Part shown: positions 33,641 through 44,271 of the stretch, one piece after another
Position numbering within the stretch: position 1 is the stretch's first letter
Layout of the letters: the number at the start of each line of letters is the position of its first letter
Assembly (NCBI RefSeq): GCF_023015615.1
Contig: NZ_JALKAJ010000002.1
Location: forward strand, 1,130,501 to 1,194,500
Origin: Qipengyuania sp. S6317L1
Lineage (GTDB): Bacteria > Pseudomonadota > Alphaproteobacteria > Sphingomonadales > Sphingomonadaceae
Length of the DNA stretch: 64,000 nucleotides
Reading direction: 5' to 3'
Translations under genes and position numbers: made by a program
The notes under the pieces: model-generated
What the model was told of the DNA's origin: nothing
What the model saw: the letters and a program-made list of their open reading frames with translations, nothing else
The model's database searches: none

Positions 33641-36600
33641 ATGAACTTCCGCAATCTTTCAGCTTGGTCGATCCGGAACCCGGTTATTCCGCTGGTTCTG
33701 TTCACCGCCCTGTTGTTTGCCGGATTGGTGAGCTTCCGGGCGATGGATATCACCAACAACCCGGACATCGAGTTCCCTGCGGTCAATGTGACGATCTCGC
33801 AGCCTGGTGCTGCACCAAGCGAGATCGAGAACCAGATCACCCAGCAGGTCGAAAGCGCTGTGCGCTCGATCAACGGGGTGAAACAGATTTCATCGACCGC
33901 CAGCGAAGGTTCATCGCGCACCTTTGTCGAATTTGAACTTGGCATCGATCCCAACGTGGTGGTCTCCGAGGTCAAGAACGCGGTCGACCGCGTCCGCGGA
34001 AGCCTGCCCGACGGGATTCAGGAACCGCGCGTCAACAAGGTCGAGGCGGCTGGCGGCTTCCTTGGCATTTACGCGGTGCAAGCCGATGACATGACCATCG
34101 AACAGCTCTCCTGGTTTATTGATGACACCGTGGCCAAACGGCTTCTGGATATTCCCGGCATGGCCGAGGCTGGCCGTTTTGGCGGGGTAGATCGCGCGAT
34201 TGAGGTGATCCTTGATCCTGTAAAAATGCAGGCCTTCGGCGTCACCGCATCACAGATTAACAATGCCCTTCGTTCAACCAATGTCGATGCGGCTGGCGGC
34301 CTTGCCGAGGTCGGCGGCACGCGCCAGTCCTTGCGGGTGCTGGGTAATAACGACACCGCCTATGAGCTTTCCCAGCGCCAGATCCAACTGGGCGGGGGCC
34401 GCACCATCCGCCTTGCCGATGTGGCAACGGTGCGTGACGGCTACACCGAGCGGCAATCGATCAGCGAAGTCGGCGACAAGGAGGTCGTCAATTTCTACAT
34501 GAGCCGTGCCAAAGGCGCCTCGGACGTGACAGTGTTCGAAGAAGCGCAGGCCATGATCGAGGAGATCCAGGCCGAGAACCCCGACCTGAAATTCATCCAG
34601 CTGTTCAACACCGTTAAATACACCAAGAGCCAGTATAACAGCTCGATGCAGGCCCTCATCGAGGGCGCGGTGCTTGCTGTGATCGTGGTGTTCTTCTTCC
34701 TGCGCGATTGGCGCGCCACCTTCATCAGCGCGGTTGCGATCCCGCTGTCCGCGATCCCGACCTTCTTTTTCATGGACCTCCTCGGGTTCAACCTGAACTT
34801 CCTGTCTCTATTGGCATTGGGCCTTGTGGCGGGGGTTCTGGTCGATGACGCCATTGTGGAGATCGAGAATATCGTGCGCCATATGCGCATGGGCAAAACC
34901 GCCTATCAGGCGAGTATTGATGCCGCCGACGAGATCGGTCTGCCGGTGGTTGCGACCAGCTTCTGTATCGTTGCGGTGTTCCTGCCTGTGGGCCTGATGC
35001 CGGGCATTTCGGGCCAGTTTTTCCAGAACTTTGCCATCACCGTCGTGATTGCGGTGCTGATGAGTCTGGCTGTGGCGCGGATGGTGACGCCATTGATGGC
35101 GGCTTATTTCCTCTCTGCCAAAGGCCATGCCGAACACGGCGAAGGCAAGCTCATGGACCGTTATCTGCGCGTCCTTGAATGGACCCTCGACACCAGCACC
35201 ATGCACAAATTGCGCGAAGGGATCGAGCGCCCCCGCTCGCAGGCCCTCTATGTCGTCGGTCTGCTTCTTGCCTCCGTCTTCCTCCTCGCTGTTCCCGCAA
35301 TTGTCGTATTCCAGCTCTGGGGTCTGGTCGGTGAGGTCGTGCTGCACGATAACGTCGCAAGCCTCGTGTCGGATGACCAGTTCGGCTTCCTTTACAAGCT
35401 GGTCTCGAAAACCTTCGAATTAGCGCAACTTCTGGCGGTCGTCCTTGTGGCCGGGGTTGCGACATGGCTCGCGCTCAAACTGCTTGAGTTTTTTGCCCGC
35501 TCGGCGTCACGCTTCGGTCAATTCATGCGCTACATGACCGCGCGTTTCCACGATCACCGGGTGTGGATGCTTTCCATCGGCTGGATGTCGCTTTTGGTGA
35601 CGATTGTGCTGATCGGCACGGTTCCGGGGCAGTTCCAGCCCGATATTGACGATTCCAACGCGGAAATCGCGATCGAGATGGTGCCGGGCACCACCCTCGA
35701 GGGGACCAAGCGCGTCGTCGATCAGGTCAACGACATCCTCATGCAGGAGCAGGAGGTTCTGCGCACGCTTGAGCGTATCCGTGTGGGTGAGGCGACGATC
35801 TACGTTACCTTGAAAGAGGACCGTGAACGCACCTCGATTGCATTCCAGCGTGAGATGGCGCCTGTCCTGAACAAAGTGGCCGATGCCCGCGTTCGCTTTG
35901 TCGCGGAGAACTTCGGCGGGGCGGGCTCTGGCCGCGATTTCACCGTGATGCTCGCAGGCTCCGACCCCGAGCTTCTGAACGAAACCGCGACCCAGGTGAT
36001 CGAGGAGATGAAAACCCTCGACACGATCATCGCCCCGCGCATCGGAGCGGATTTGCGCCGCCCCGAGATCATCATCACGCCCAATGAAAAGCTCGCGGCC
36101 GAGCTTGGCGTCTCAACGCTTTCGTTGAGCCAGGCAATCCGTATCGCCACCTTGGGCGAGATCGAACAGAACGCTGCCAAGTTCTCGCTTTCGGACCGCC
36201 AGATCCCGATCATGGTCAAGCTGGGCGATGATGCGCGCGGCAATCTGACCACGATTGAGAACCTGCCGGTGCAGACCGTCGATGGCGGCACAGTCCCGCT
36301 TTCGCGCGTGGCAACAATCGAGTTTGGCTCCGGCCCGACAACGATCCAGCGGTACAACCAGAACCGGCGCGTGTTCATCGGCGCCGACCTTGCAAGCGGC
36401 GTCTTGCGGGGCAATGCGCAAGAGCAGATTGAAGCTCTGCCGACCCTGCAAAACCTGCCCCAGGGCGTGATCCGCGATGCCGTGGGTCAGGACGAAATCC
36501 AGCAGGAACTGATGGGCAGCCTTTCGGTGGCCATCATCTCCGGCGTGATGCTGGTGTTTGCCTGCCTCGTCCTTCTCTACAAGCGCTTGATGAGCCCGCT

Positions 36601-37120
36601 GGTCAATATGACCTCGCTTGCGCTCGCACCCCTGGGCGGGATCATGCTGATCTGGCTGGTCGGACTGCCCCAGTCCATGCCGGTCTATATCGGCATGCTG
36701 CTGCTGCTTGGCATTGTATCCAAGAACTCGATCCTCCTCATCGACTTTGCGATTGAGGAAATGGAGAAGGGCACCGAAAAGCTGAGCGCGATTATCGATG
36801 CAGGTCACAAGCGTGCACAGCCAATCGTCATGACCACGGTGGCGATGACCGCAGGCATGGTGCCGGTCTCCGTCTCGCTTACCGGCGATGGTGCCTGGCG
36901 TCAGCCGATGGGCATTGTCGTGATTGGGGGGCTGATCCTGTCGACGCTGCTCACGCTGCTGATCGTGCCTGCAGGCTTCAGCCTTGCTGATGGCGTCGAG
37001 AAGCGCGTCGGCCCGTGGCTGCGCAAGACCTTGCTCACTTACAAGCCGGGCGATGACACAAAGCCTGTCACCGCGCCTTCGGGCTCTGGCAATGGACCAG
37101 CTGGTGAACCTGCCGAATAA
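33641..37120 (+). CDS. RND multidrug efflux pump subunit (HAE1/AcrB-like), enlarged
   Basis: 1159 residues against the usual 1030-1050. Standard parts are visible: the first helix [20 protein letters not shown], two porter domains, [20 protein letters not shown] and the proton-relay helix with [18 protein letters not shown] (two Asp). Between the sixth and seventh main helices (about 490-640) an insertion of roughly 110 residues carries two additional hydrophobic segments. The C-terminus ends in a short Gly/Pro-rich tail. Exports lipophilic compounds with proton drive; substrate unknown. Confidence 0.93.
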   Translation: MNFRNLSAWSIRNPVIPLVLFTALLFAGLVSFRAMDITNNPDIEFPAVNVTISQPGAAPSEIENQITQQVESAVRSINGVKQISSTASEGSSRTFVEFELGIDPNVVVSEVKNAVDRVRGSLPDGIQEPRVNKVEAAGGFLGIYAVQADDMTIEQLSWFIDDTVAKRLLDIPGMAEAGRFGGVDRAIEVILDPVKMQAFGVTASQINNALRSTNVDAAGGLAEVGGTRQSLRVLGNNDTAYELSQRQIQLGGGRTIRLADVATVRDGYTERQSISEVGDKEVVNFYMSRAKGASDVTVFEEAQAMIEEIQAENPDLKFIQLFNTVKYTKSQYNSSMQALIEGAVLAVIVVFFFLRDWRATFISAVAIPLSAIPTFFFMDLLGFNLNFLSLLALGLVAGVLVDDAIVEIENIVRHMRMGKTAYQASIDAADEIGLPVVATSFCIVAVFLPVGLMPGISGQFFQNFAITVVIAVLMSLAVARMVTPLMAAYFLSAKGHAEHGEGKLMDRYLRVLEWTLDTSTMHKLREGIERPRSQALYVVGLLLASVFLLAVPAIVVFQLWGLVGEVVLHDNVASLVSDDQFGFLYKLVSKTFELAQLLAVVLVAGVATWLALKLLEFFARSASRFGQFMRYMTARFHDHRVWMLSIGWMSLLVTIVLIGTVPGQFQPDIDDSNAEIAIEMVPGTTLEGTKRVVDQVNDILMQEQEVLRTLERIRVGEATIYVTLKEDRERTSIAFQREMAPVLNKVADARVRFVAENFGGAGSGRDFTVMLAGSDPELLNETATQVIEEMKTLDTIIAPRIGADLRRPEIIITPNEKLAAELGVSTLSLSQAIRIATLGEIEQNAAKFSLSDRQIPIMVKLGDDARGNLTTIENLPVQTVDGGTVPLSRVATIEFGSGPTTIQRYNQNRRVFIGADLASGVLRGNAQEQIEALPTLQNLPQGVIRDAVGQDEIQQELMGSLSVAIISGVMLVFACLVLLYKRLMSPLVNMTSLALAPLGGIMLIWLVGLPQSMPVYIGMLLLLGIVSKNSILLIDFAIEEMEKGTEKLSAIIDAGHKRAQPIVMTTVAMTAGMVPVSVSLTGDGAWRQPMGIVVIGGLILSTLLTLLIVPAGFSLADGVEKRVGPWLRKTLLTYKPGDDTKPVTAPSGSGNGPAGEPAE

Positions 37121-37160
37121 GGCATCGCCAAGGCGCAACGCGGCGATTAGAGGGTAGCTG

Positions 37161-38465
37161 ATGGCAAGCAGCGCACAATCACCCTCATATGCCTTTGGCG
37201 GAGAGCCGCTGACCCCCGACCGCGCCCGGCGTATGCGCTGGACCGCGACCGGCCTGTTGTTTGCGATGGCGGTGATCTTCTTCACCACCCACGGCCTCGT
37301 GCCGGCGCATCCGGCCTGGGGTTATGTCAACGCCTTTGCCGAAGCGGCCATGGTGGGCGGGCTTGCCGACTGGTTCGCTGTCACCGCGCTGTTTCGCCAC
37401 CCTCTAGGGCTTCCCATACCCCACACCGCTATCGTCCCGTCCAACAAGGACCGGATTGCCGATACGATGGGGCAATTCCTGCGCGAGAATTTCCTGACTC
37501 CGGCAGTCGTCGCGCGCCGGATGCGAAATATGAATATCGCGCGGGCTGTTGGCGACTTCCTCGTCGCCGATCCCAAGGAAGAGCAAGAAGGTGACGACGG
37601 CGATCAACGCTCGCGCGTCATGGGCGGCGCTGCCGAAATGCTCGCCGAAATCCTCGAATCGCTCGATCCGGACCGTCTGGGCAATCAAGTGCGCGCAGGG
37701 CTCGGCAACCAGCTTACCAAGATCGACGTTTCGCCGCTCGCTGGCCGAATGCTCGAAAACACCATGGTCGACGGGCGCCACCTGCCTCTCATCAATGGCT
37801 TTATCCGCTGGGCAGGGCTGACGCTTGAAGACAATGAAGAAACGATACGCCAGATCATTCACGAGCGGGTGAACGGCGTCTTGCGCTGGGCGGGCCTTGA
37901 TAAGACCATCTCGTCCAACGTGCTCGACGGCCTTTACAAATTGCTCGCCGAAGTGCTGGTCGACCCCGAGCACCCGCTACGCGGCAAGGTGGAAGAAGGC
38001 CTTCGCGAGCTTGCGATTGATCTGCAAAACAACCCCGAGACAAGAGCCCGCGTTGAGGAGATGAAGCGCGAGATACTTGAAAACCCTGCCGTTGCCGAAT
38101 GGTGGATGGGGGTGTGGGAGCGTATCCGGATGTCGCTGATCCGGCGCGCGCGCGATCCCAATAGCGAACTGGGCTCTGATCTGCGCACAGGGCTTGCCGA
38201 TCTTGGCGAAGCGCTCAAGAAAGACGAGCGTTTGCAGACCCAGATCAACCGGTTCGCAAGGCGCACCGCCTCCGGAATTGCAACACGCTATGGCAGTGAG
38301 ATTGTGACGCTGGTTTCTGAAACGGTGAAACGCTGGGATGCGACCACGATCACGGGCCGGATCGAAACCGCGGTTGGCCGCGATTTGCAGTTCATCAGGA
38401 TTAACGGGACGCTTGTTGGCGGGCTCGTCGGCATGACGCTGCACTTCATTGTGAGCTTTCTCTAG
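37161..38465 (+). CDS. DUF445 membrane-anchored protein
   Basis: 434 residues. TM helix near residue 30 (GLLFAMAVIFFTTHGLVPAH), then the DUF445 block AAMVGGLADWFAVTALFRHPLGLPIP and ...IVPSNKDRIADTMGQFL, a long helical middle and a final hydrophobic helix (LVGGLVGMTLHFIVSFL). The family is found widely in bacteria with unknown function. Starts 40 bases after the pump gene, so probably the last gene of the efflux operon. Its stop overlaps that of the opposing 51-codon ORF in a CTAG palindrome. Confidence 0.9.
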   Translation: MASSAQSPSYAFGGEPLTPDRARRMRWTATGLLFAMAVIFFTTHGLVPAHPAWGYVNAFAEAAMVGGLADWFAVTALFRHPLGLPIPHTAIVPSNKDRIADTMGQFLRENFLTPAVVARRMRNMNIARAVGDFLVADPKEEQEGDDGDQRSRVMGGAAEMLAEILESLDPDRLGNQVRAGLGNQLTKIDVSPLAGRMLENTMVDGRHLPLINGFIRWAGLTLEDNEETIRQIIHERVNGVLRWAGLDKTISSNVLDGLYKLLAEVLVDPEHPLRGKVEEGLRELAIDLQNNPETRARVEEMKREILENPAVAEWWMGVWERIRMSLIRRARDPNSELGSDLRTGLADLGEALKKDERLQTQINRFARRTASGIATRYGSEIVTLVSETVKRWDATTITGRIETAVGRDLQFIRINGTLVGGLVGMTLHFIVSFL

Positions 38466-38617
38466 CGGCTAATGGCCGGCTCCTGTGCGCGCGTTTCCTT
38501 GGTAAAATGGGCGGCAAGTGAGCGTTTCAGGCCCTGCCATGGCAAATCGCGCGCCCCCGCTAATCGCGCAAGAGCCCGCACCAGCCAATCTTCAACAACG
38601 GCGTGACGATTGAACAT
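38462..38617 (-). CDS. Candidate small protein of 51 residues behind the etf terminator
   Basis: ATG at 38617, stop TAG at 38464-38462. GGAGG sits seven bases before the ATG, inside the right arm of the etf terminator hairpin. The product begins MFNRHAVVEDWLVRALARLA, helical and basic, ending in EPAISR. It has natural amino-acid composition and high GC at third codon positions. No family recognised. If real, it is expressed by read-through from etfBA. Confidence 0.5.
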   Translation of the reverse strand: MFNRHAVVEDWLVRALARLAGARDLPWQGLKRSLAAHFTKETRAQEPAISR

Positions 38618-38654
38618 AAAAAAACCTCCGCCGCGCAAGGTAGCGGGCGGAGGT
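38618..38654 (-). terminator. Terminator of etfBA that also holds a ribosome site
   Basis: ACCTCCGCC and GGCGGAGGT form a nine-pair stem on the minus strand, followed by seven T and then directly ATG of the small ORF. The stem starts about 30 bases behind the etfA stop. Confidence 0.85.
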
Positions 38655-38686
38655 CTTTAGAAAAGTTTGATTGTGTATTGAGCTGC

Positions 38687-39619
38687 TTAAAGCGCGCTGG
38701 TCATTTCCGGCACGGCGTTAAACAGGTCAGCAACAAGACCGATGTCTGCCACCTGGAAGATCGGTGCGTCTTCGTCCTTGTTGATGGCGATGATGACCTT
38801 GGAGTCCTTCATGCCGGCAAGGTGTTGAATAGCGCCCGAAATGCCGATGGCGATGTAAACTTCCGGTGCCACGATCTTGCCGGTTTGGCCGACCTGGTAA
38901 TCGTTTGGCACATAGCCCGCATCCACGGCGGCACGCGATGCGCCGATCGCTGCGCCGAGCTTGTCGGCAAGCGGGTTGATGATCTGCTCGAAGGTTTCGC
39001 CGTCTTTAAGAGCGCGGCCACCCGAAACGATGACCTTCGCAGAGGTCAGTTCAGGACGGTCGCCGCCGTCTGCCACTTCGCGGCTGACAAAGCTTGAGAT
39101 GCCGGCATCGCCTGCACCGCTCACGTCTTCGATTGCAGCCGAGCCGCCTTCGGCAGCGGCCTTTTCAAAGGCGGTGCCACGAACGGTGATGACGAGCTTT
39201 TCGTCGGAGCTTTCGACTGTCGCGATGGCGTTGCCTGCGTAAATCGGACGGGTGAAGGTCTTGGGGCCTTCGACCGAAAGAATGTCCGAGATTTGCATGA
39301 CGTCGAGCATTGCAGCGACGCGCGGTGCAATGTTCTTGCCCGATGTGGTCGCAGGCGCGAGCAGCGCGTCGTAGTCAGCCATGATGCCAGCCACGAGAGG
39401 TGCGACATTTTCAGCCAGACCTTCGCCATAGGCTGCATCGTCGGCCTTGAGCACTTTTGAAACGCCAGCGATTTTCGCTGCCGCTTCTGCTGCGCCGCCG
39501 CAATCAGCGCCAGCCACGAGAGCCGTCACATCGCCGAGCTTGGCAGCAGCAGTCACCACTGCGAGCGTTGCATCGTTAACCGATGCGTTGTCGTGTTCGA
39601 CCAGAACCAGAGTGTTCAT
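38687..39619 (-). CDS. etfA: Electron transfer flavoprotein alpha subunit
   Basis: 310 residues. N-terminal alpha/beta part, then the FAD-binding C-terminal domain with [31 protein letters not shown] and [13 protein letters not shown]. With EtfB it carries electrons from acyl-CoA and related dehydrogenases to ETF-ubiquinone oxidoreductase. 33 bases behind etfB. Confidence 0.96.
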   Translation of the reverse strand: MNTLVLVEHDNASVNDATLAVVTAAAKLGDVTALVAGADCGGAAEAAAKIAGVSKVLKADDAAYGEGLAENVAPLVAGIMADYDALLAPATTSGKNIAPRVAAMLDVMQISDILSVEGPKTFTRPIYAGNAIATVESSDEKLVITVRGTAFEKAAAEGGSAAIEDVSGAGDAGISSFVSREVADGGDRPELTSAKVIVSGGRALKDGETFEQIINPLADKLGAAIGASRAAVDAGYVPNDYQVGQTGKIVAPEVYIAIGISGAIQHLAGMKDSKVIIAINKDEDAPIFQVADIGLVADLFNAVPEMTSAL

Positions 39620-39652
39620 ATCTGTTGTCCTTTTCCTTGTGCGCCGGGCCGC

Positions 39653-40399
39653 TTACGCGATCCCCAGCTCCTTGATCTTCGCAACGAGAGCGTCGACGTC
39701 CTCGACCTTTTCACCAGCCTGGCGAACCGGAGGTTCGGCAACGTTGGTGGTGGTGAGGCGCGCTGTGATATCAACGCCAAAGTCCGCAGGGGTTTTGGTG
39801 TCGAGTGGTTTTTTCTTCGCTTTCATGATGTTTGGAAGCGAAGCATAGCGCGGCTCGTTCAGGCGAAGGTCGGTGGTGACAATCGCTGGCATGGTGAGCT
39901 TGACCGTTTCAAGCCCGCCGTCGATTTCGCGTTTCACGACAACTGCGTCGCCGTCGATTTCAACCGTATTGGCAAAGGTGCCTTGCGGGCGGTTCATAAG
40001 AGCGGCGAGCATCTGGCCGGTCTGGTTGCTGTCGTCCGAAATCGACTGCTTGCCCAGAACGACGAGGCCGGGCTGTTCTTCGTCAGCAATCGCCTTGAGG
40101 ATCTTGGCAACGGCGAGAGGCTCAACCTCTTCGTCGGTTTCAACGAGGATCGCGCGATCTGCACCCATAGCAAGCGCGGTGCGCAGCGTTTCCTGAGCCT
40201 TGGCTGGGCCAACCGAAACCGCGACGATTTCTTCTGCCTTGCCGGCTTCCTTGATGCGGATCGCTTCTTCGACAGCGATTTCGTCAAAGGGGTTCATGCT
40301 CATTTTGACGTTGGCAAGATCGACGCCTGTGCCGTCGGCTTTGACCCGTGGCTTGACGTTGTAATCAATCACCCGCTTGACGGGGACGAGGATTTTCAT
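39653..40399 (-). CDS. etfB: Electron transfer flavoprotein beta subunit
   Basis: 248 residues with the AMP-site pattern [20 protein letters not shown] and N-terminus [18 protein letters not shown]. Forms the EtfAB heterodimer. First gene of the etfBA unit, preceded by AAAGG seven bases from the ATG and, 80-100 bases upstream, by a striking palindrome. Confidence 0.96.
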   Translation of the reverse strand: MKILVPVKRVIDYNVKPRVKADGTGVDLANVKMSMNPFDEIAVEEAIRIKEAGKAEEIVAVSVGPAKAQETLRTALAMGADRAILVETDEEVEPLAVAKILKAIADEEQPGLVVLGKQSISDDSNQTGQMLAALMNRPQGTFANTVEIDGDAVVVKREIDGGLETVKLTMPAIVTTDLRLNEPRYASLPNIMKAKKKPLDTKTPADFGVDITARLTTTNVAEPPVRQAGEKVEDVDALVAKIKELGIA

Positions 40400-40478
40400 G
40401 GCTCTACCTTTCCCATTGGCGCGGACCCGATATGGGAATCGGGACCCCGCGTGAAACTTGTGCGTGCGACCTAGCTTG

Positions 40479-40496
40479 CGTTTACGTAAACGTCAA
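40479..40496 (-). promoter_or_regulatory. Palindromic operator upstream of etfBA, LiuR-like
   Basis: CGTTTACGTAAACG is a perfect 14-base palindrome, extended to TTTACGTAAACGTCAA. On the minus strand the end TTGACG could serve as a -35 box, with a weak TAGGTC 17 bases on. MerR-family LiuR regulators of fatty-acid and branched-chain amino-acid degradation are known to bind similar sequences between -35 and -10; assignment is from memory of that motif. Confidence 0.5.
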
Positions 40497-40761
40497 CCTT
40501 GGAGCACCCTTGGAGAAAGCCCCGCTTGTGAGGCGATTCTCCGGCTTGCCTTGCCAAGTTCGATGGCGCTCGTCCATCATCTTTAGTGCAAGGGAGGTTA
40601 GTCGCGGCTCAATTGCTCTTTGGCATGTGGCGCGTGCTCCATTCGCAGGCGTGCCGCGCTGTTTCGTCCTTCGCGTTGCGAGGGTGTCATGGTAACCCGC
40701 TGTGTATGGTAGCAAGACACGGTGATGAAAGCGCAACGCGAGCAAAGCGGACCCCCCTCTT
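40497..40761. other. Intergenic stretch between etfB and the ExoD gene
   Basis: No credible gene. One hairpin, GGAGAA/TTCTCC with an inner GCC/GGC (40512-40542), is visible. A 14-codon frame beginning ATGAAAGCGC overlaps the proposed TTG start of the ExoD gene but has no good ribosome site. Confidence 0.5.
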
Positions 40762-41364
40762 TTGACTAATGAATCCCAATCTTCGCAAGCCAACTCAGCA
40801 AAAGTCGTAGTCGACAAGCTGGGCGAGCTTAACGCTGAAGACGGCGATGTGAGCATCGACAAGGTGGTCGAGACATTCGGGGCGCGCGGGTATGGGCCCA
40901 TGCTCCTGGTGCCCGCGCTGTTGGGGGCATCGCCCCTGGGCGGAATTCCCAGCGTTCCAAGCCTTCTGGCCTTGGTGATCGCTCTCATCGCTGGCCAGAT
41001 CGTGATCGGGCGAACCCATTTCTGGTTGCCGGGCTTTCTGGGCCGAAGGTCGGTGTCAGAAGAAAAGCTTCAGAATGCGCGCGATGCGCTGTCCAAGCCC
41101 GCCAAACTCATGGACAAGCTGTTCCACGGTCGGCTCGAATGGGCGACCCGCGATCCGATGCCGCGCATCGCTGCTGCGATTGTGATGGTGCTGTGCGTGG
41201 TGATCGTGCCGCTGGAGCTGGTGCCGCTCGCCGCGCTGTTGCCGTTCTCGGCGATTGCCGCTTTTGGTCTTGCGCTGACGGTCCGCGATGGCGCGCTTAT
41301 GTTGCTCGCCATCGCGATATCCATCGTCAGCCTTTATACCGCAGCCAATACGCTGCTGGCATAG
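40762..41364 (+). CDS. ExoD-family exopolysaccharide-related membrane protein
   Basis: 200 residues. The ExoD pattern YGPMLLVPALLGASPLGGIPSVP, GQIVIGRTHFWLPGFLGRR and two C-terminal hydrophobic segments are clear. ExoD affects exopolysaccharide production and alkaline tolerance in rhizobia. A TGA lies in frame at 40726 and no ATG or GTG exists before the conserved part, so a TTG start is proposed; there is no clear Shine-Dalgarno. Confidence 0.82.
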   Translation: MTNESQSSQANSAKVVVDKLGELNAEDGDVSIDKVVETFGARGYGPMLLVPALLGASPLGGIPSVPSLLALVIALIAGQIVIGRTHFWLPGFLGRRSVSEEKLQNARDALSKPAKLMDKLFHGRLEWATRDPMPRIAAAIVMVLCVVIVPLELVPLAALLPFSAIAAFGLALTVRDGALMLLAIAISIVSLYTAANTLLA

Positions 41365-41382
41365 AATTGTCTCGGGGCTGGT

Positions 41383-42597
41383 TTAGGCCGCCTTTTTCAC
41401 CTCAGCGACGATTTTCTTGGCGGCATCGCCAAGGTCATCGGCAGGCACAATTGCGAGCCCTGAGTTTGCAAGGATTTCCTTGCCTGCTTCAACATTGGTG
41501 CCTTCGAGGCGAACCACCAGCGGAACCTGAAGGTTCACGTCTTTCGCAGCCTGCACAACACCGTTGGCGATAATGTCGCACTTCATGATGCCGCCGAAGA
41601 TATTGACGAGAATGCCTTCAACCGCAGGGTCCTTGAGGATGATCTTGAACGCGGCTGTGACCTTCTCGGTCGTCGCGCCGCCGCCCACGTCAAGGAAGTT
41701 GGCAGGAAACGCGCCGTTCAGCTTGATGATGTCCATCGTCGCCATCGCAAGGCCTGCGCCGTTCACCATACAGCCGATGTTCCCATCGAGCTTGATGTAG
41801 GCAAGATCATATTCCGACGCTTCGACCTCGGCTGGATCTTCCTCGGTCTCATCGCGCATCTCTTCGATCGCGGGATGGCGATAGAGCGCATTGCCGTCGA
41901 AGCTCATCTTGGTGTCGAGCACGAGAAGCGAAGCGTTGCCGTCGGCGTCAGGCTTAGTCTCAACCAGCGGGTTGATTTCCAGCATGTCGCAATCGCTCGC
42001 GGTGAAGGCGGCGTACAGCTGCTTTGCGAGTTTCTGGCATTGCTTATTGAGGTCACCCGACAAGCCGAGCGCGAACGCGACCGAGCGCGCGTGGTGCGCC
42101 ATGAACCCTTGTGCCGGGTCGATGGTGATCGTGGTGATCTTTTCAGGCGTTTCATGGGCGACGTCTTCGATGTCCATGCCGCCTTCGGTCGAGGCAACCA
42201 TGGCAACGCGGCCGGTTGCACGGTCAACGAGCATGGCGAGGTAATATTCGCTTTCGATATCGACGCCGTCGGTGATGTAAAGGCGGTTCACCTGCTTGCC
42301 CGCGTCACCCGTCTGGATCGTTACCAGGGTGTTGCCGAGCATTTCCTTGGCGTGGCTTTCGACCTCATCCAGAGAGAACGCGAGGCGCACGCCGCCTTTT
42401 GCATCTTCGGGTAGCTCTTTGAATTTGCCTTTTCCGCGGCCACCGGCATGGATTTGCGCTTTCACAACATAAAGCGGCCCGGGCAGTTTCTTTGCCCCTT
42501 CGACGGCCTCTTCGACGGTCAGAGCCGGATAGCCATCAGGAATCGCGATACCGTGTTCTTTTAGCAGTTCCTTGGCCTGATATTCGTGGACATTCAT
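41383..42597 (-). CDS. sucC: Succinyl-CoA synthetase beta subunit
   Basis: 404 residues. ATP-grasp N-terminal part ([20 protein letters not shown]) and the C-terminal domain ([30 protein letters not shown]) are intact. With SucD it makes succinyl-CoA/ATP in the TCA cycle. sucD is not in the window on this side; upstream of the ATG lies a divergent phosphatase gene. Confidence 0.96.
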   Translation of the reverse strand: MNVHEYQAKELLKEHGIAIPDGYPALTVEEAVEGAKKLPGPLYVVKAQIHAGGRGKGKFKELPEDAKGGVRLAFSLDEVESHAKEMLGNTLVTIQTGDAGKQVNRLYITDGVDIESEYYLAMLVDRATGRVAMVASTEGGMDIEDVAHETPEKITTITIDPAQGFMAHHARSVAFALGLSGDLNKQCQKLAKQLYAAFTASDCDMLEINPLVETKPDADGNASLLVLDTKMSFDGNALYRHPAIEEMRDETEEDPAEVEASEYDLAYIKLDGNIGCMVNGAGLAMATMDIIKLNGAFPANFLDVGGGATTEKVTAAFKIILKDPAVEGILVNIFGGIMKCDIIANGVVQAAKDVNLQVPLVVRLEGTNVEAGKEILANSGLAIVPADDLGDAAKKIVAEVKKAA

Positions 42598-42724
42598 AGG
42601 AGGATGATCCCTTCGGTGTTGATCCCGTGGTTAAAGCTGTTCGTGAGGGGCCTAAGCATGGTTTGGCCCACTTGAAAAGTACTCAAAGTGTGAGCAGGAG
42701 GGTCAAACGCAAGAAAGCCGCTCC

Positions 42725-43510
42725 ATGATCGATCAAAACCAGTTTCAAGAGATTGTCCGCGAGGCAGGGCGCATGGCGTATGCGCGCTGGCCGGGTGCGG
42801 GACATGATCTCGATTCGTGGGAGAAACAGCCCGGCGATCCGGTGAGCGAGGCCGATCTTGCGGTCGATAAATTCCTGCGCCGCGAACTCACCCGCTTGCT
42901 GCCATCGGCGGCGTGGCTTTCCGAAGAATCCACCGATGATCCCGTCCGGCTCGGCCAGGACCTTATCTGGCTGGTCGATCCGATCGACGGGACGCGTGAT
43001 TTTGTCGCGGGGCGAACGGGCTGGGCGATTTCTGTTGCGCTCGTGAGTGCGGGAAAACCGCTGATCGGGATGCTTTCAGCGCCAGCACGCGGCGAGGAAT
43101 GGTTTTCCTTTGCCGGGCGCGGGGCAACCCTCAACGGCGAGAAGCTGAGCGCGAGCACCCGCAGCGAATTTTCAGGCGCGCGTGTTCCGCTCGATCAATT
43201 GCCGAGCGCGGATTCCGATCTCGTCATCGTAGAGAAACCCAATTCGATCGCTCTGCGCATAGCGATGGTCGCCAATAATCAAGCTGATTTTGTCGCGACG
43301 CTGCGGTGGGGTTTTGAATGGGATATCGGAGCAGCGACCCTGATCGCACGCGAGGCGGGGGCGCGGGTGACCGATGCTTTTGGAAAACCGCTTGCCTATA
43401 ACAAGCGTGATCCACGTGATTTCGGAGTGTTGGTCAGCGCGCCTGCGATCCATGCAGATGCCGTCGCGCGCATCGCTGAAAGAGCGCAAGAGCTTCAGAA
43501 AAACAAATAA
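42725..43510 (+). CDS. Inositol monophosphatase-family phosphatase, CysQ-like
   Basis: 261 residues. Metal-site motifs LSEES, WLVDPIDGTRDF and EWDIGAATLIAREAGARVTD are complete. The best fit is 3'(2'),5'-bisphosphate nucleotidase (CysQ), which clears PAP from sulfate assimilation; histidinol phosphatase or inositol phosphatase activity cannot be excluded. A strong hairpin follows at once. Confidence 0.85.
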   Translation: MIDQNQFQEIVREAGRMAYARWPGAGHDLDSWEKQPGDPVSEADLAVDKFLRRELTRLLPSAAWLSEESTDDPVRLGQDLIWLVDPIDGTRDFVAGRTGWAISVALVSAGKPLIGMLSAPARGEEWFSFAGRGATLNGEKLSASTRSEFSGARVPLDQLPSADSDLVIVEKPNSIALRIAMVANNQADFVATLRWGFEWDIGAATLIAREAGARVTDAFGKPLAYNKRDPRDFGVLVSAPAIHADAVARIAERAQELQKNK

Positions 43511-43511
43511 A

Positions 43512-43551
43512 ATAGGGCGGCCCGCTGCGCCTAAATCGCGGGCCGCCCTAT
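43512..43551 (-). terminator. 14-pair hairpin between the CysQ-like and OmpA genes
   Basis: ATAGGGCGGCCCGC pairs perfectly with GCGGGCCGCCCTAT. On the minus strand it is followed by TTTTATTT, which suits termination of the OmpA gene; on the plus strand no T run follows. Confidence 0.82.
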
Positions 43552-43575
43552 AAATCGTTCAGTCAATATGTCCGA

Positions 43576-44271
43576 TTATTGAGCGCGCGCGGCGTTCACA
43601 TCGTCCTGACTGATCGGAATAATCTTGATCTCGACACGGCGGTTCAGCGGCTGATTGACATTGTCCGCAGTTTTCACGCGAAGGTAGTCATAGCTTTCGC
43701 CATAGCCGCGCGTCGCGACACGGCTGCGTGCAACGCCTCGGGCCGCAAGATAATTTGCAACCGCATCAGCGCGCTGTTCCGACAGACGCTGGTTCGTGGC
43801 ATCCGAGCCGGTTGTGTCGGTGAAGCCGTACACGTCGATCAGGCTGTTCGGATACTGGATAAGGCTTTCGGCAATCGAATTGAGCGAATCGTAAAAGCCC
43901 GGGTTGATGTTGGCAGAGCCGGTTGCGAAGGTCACGCCATCGGGCAGACGGACCAGGATTGCGTCCTGATCGCCGACTTCCTCGACATCAACGCCTGTGC
44001 CTTCGAGCGTTTCATCGAGTTCGCGAATCTGGTCGTCGAACTGCTTGCCGATAATCGCGCCAGCCGAGCCGCCGATCCCTGCGCCGATGATACGGGCGGT
44101 ATCGCCGCCGATCACTCCGCCAAGGATAGCGCCAAGAACGCCGCCGCCGACAGCGCCGATCCCGGTGCGCGAAACCTTTTGTTCGCCGGTGTTAGGGTCC
44201 GTGACACAGGCCGTTGTTCCAAGAAGTGCAACTGCCGCTGTGCCTGAGACCAAAGCTTTAGAAAATTTCAT
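43576..44271 (-). CDS. OmpA-family lipoprotein with glycine-zipper region
   Basis: 231 residues from the ATG at 44271. Signal with probable lipobox ending GTTAC (Cys22), a glycine-rich zipper (GAVGGGVLGAILGGVIGG), then an OmpA-like peptidoglycan-binding domain (VYGFTDTTGSD, NQRLSEQRADAV, NRRVEI). Anchors the outer membrane to the wall. Ends before a strong terminator. Confidence 0.92.
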   Translation of the reverse strand: MKFSKALVSGTAAVALLGTTACVTDPNTGEQKVSRTGIGAVGGGVLGAILGGVIGGDTARIIGAGIGGSAGAIIGKQFDDQIRELDETLEGTGVDVEEVGDQDAILVRLPDGVTFATGSANINPGFYDSLNSIAESLIQYPNSLIDVYGFTDTTGSDATNQRLSEQRADAVANYLAARGVARSRVATRGYGESYDYLRVKTADNVNQPLNRRVEIKIIPISQDDVNAARAQ

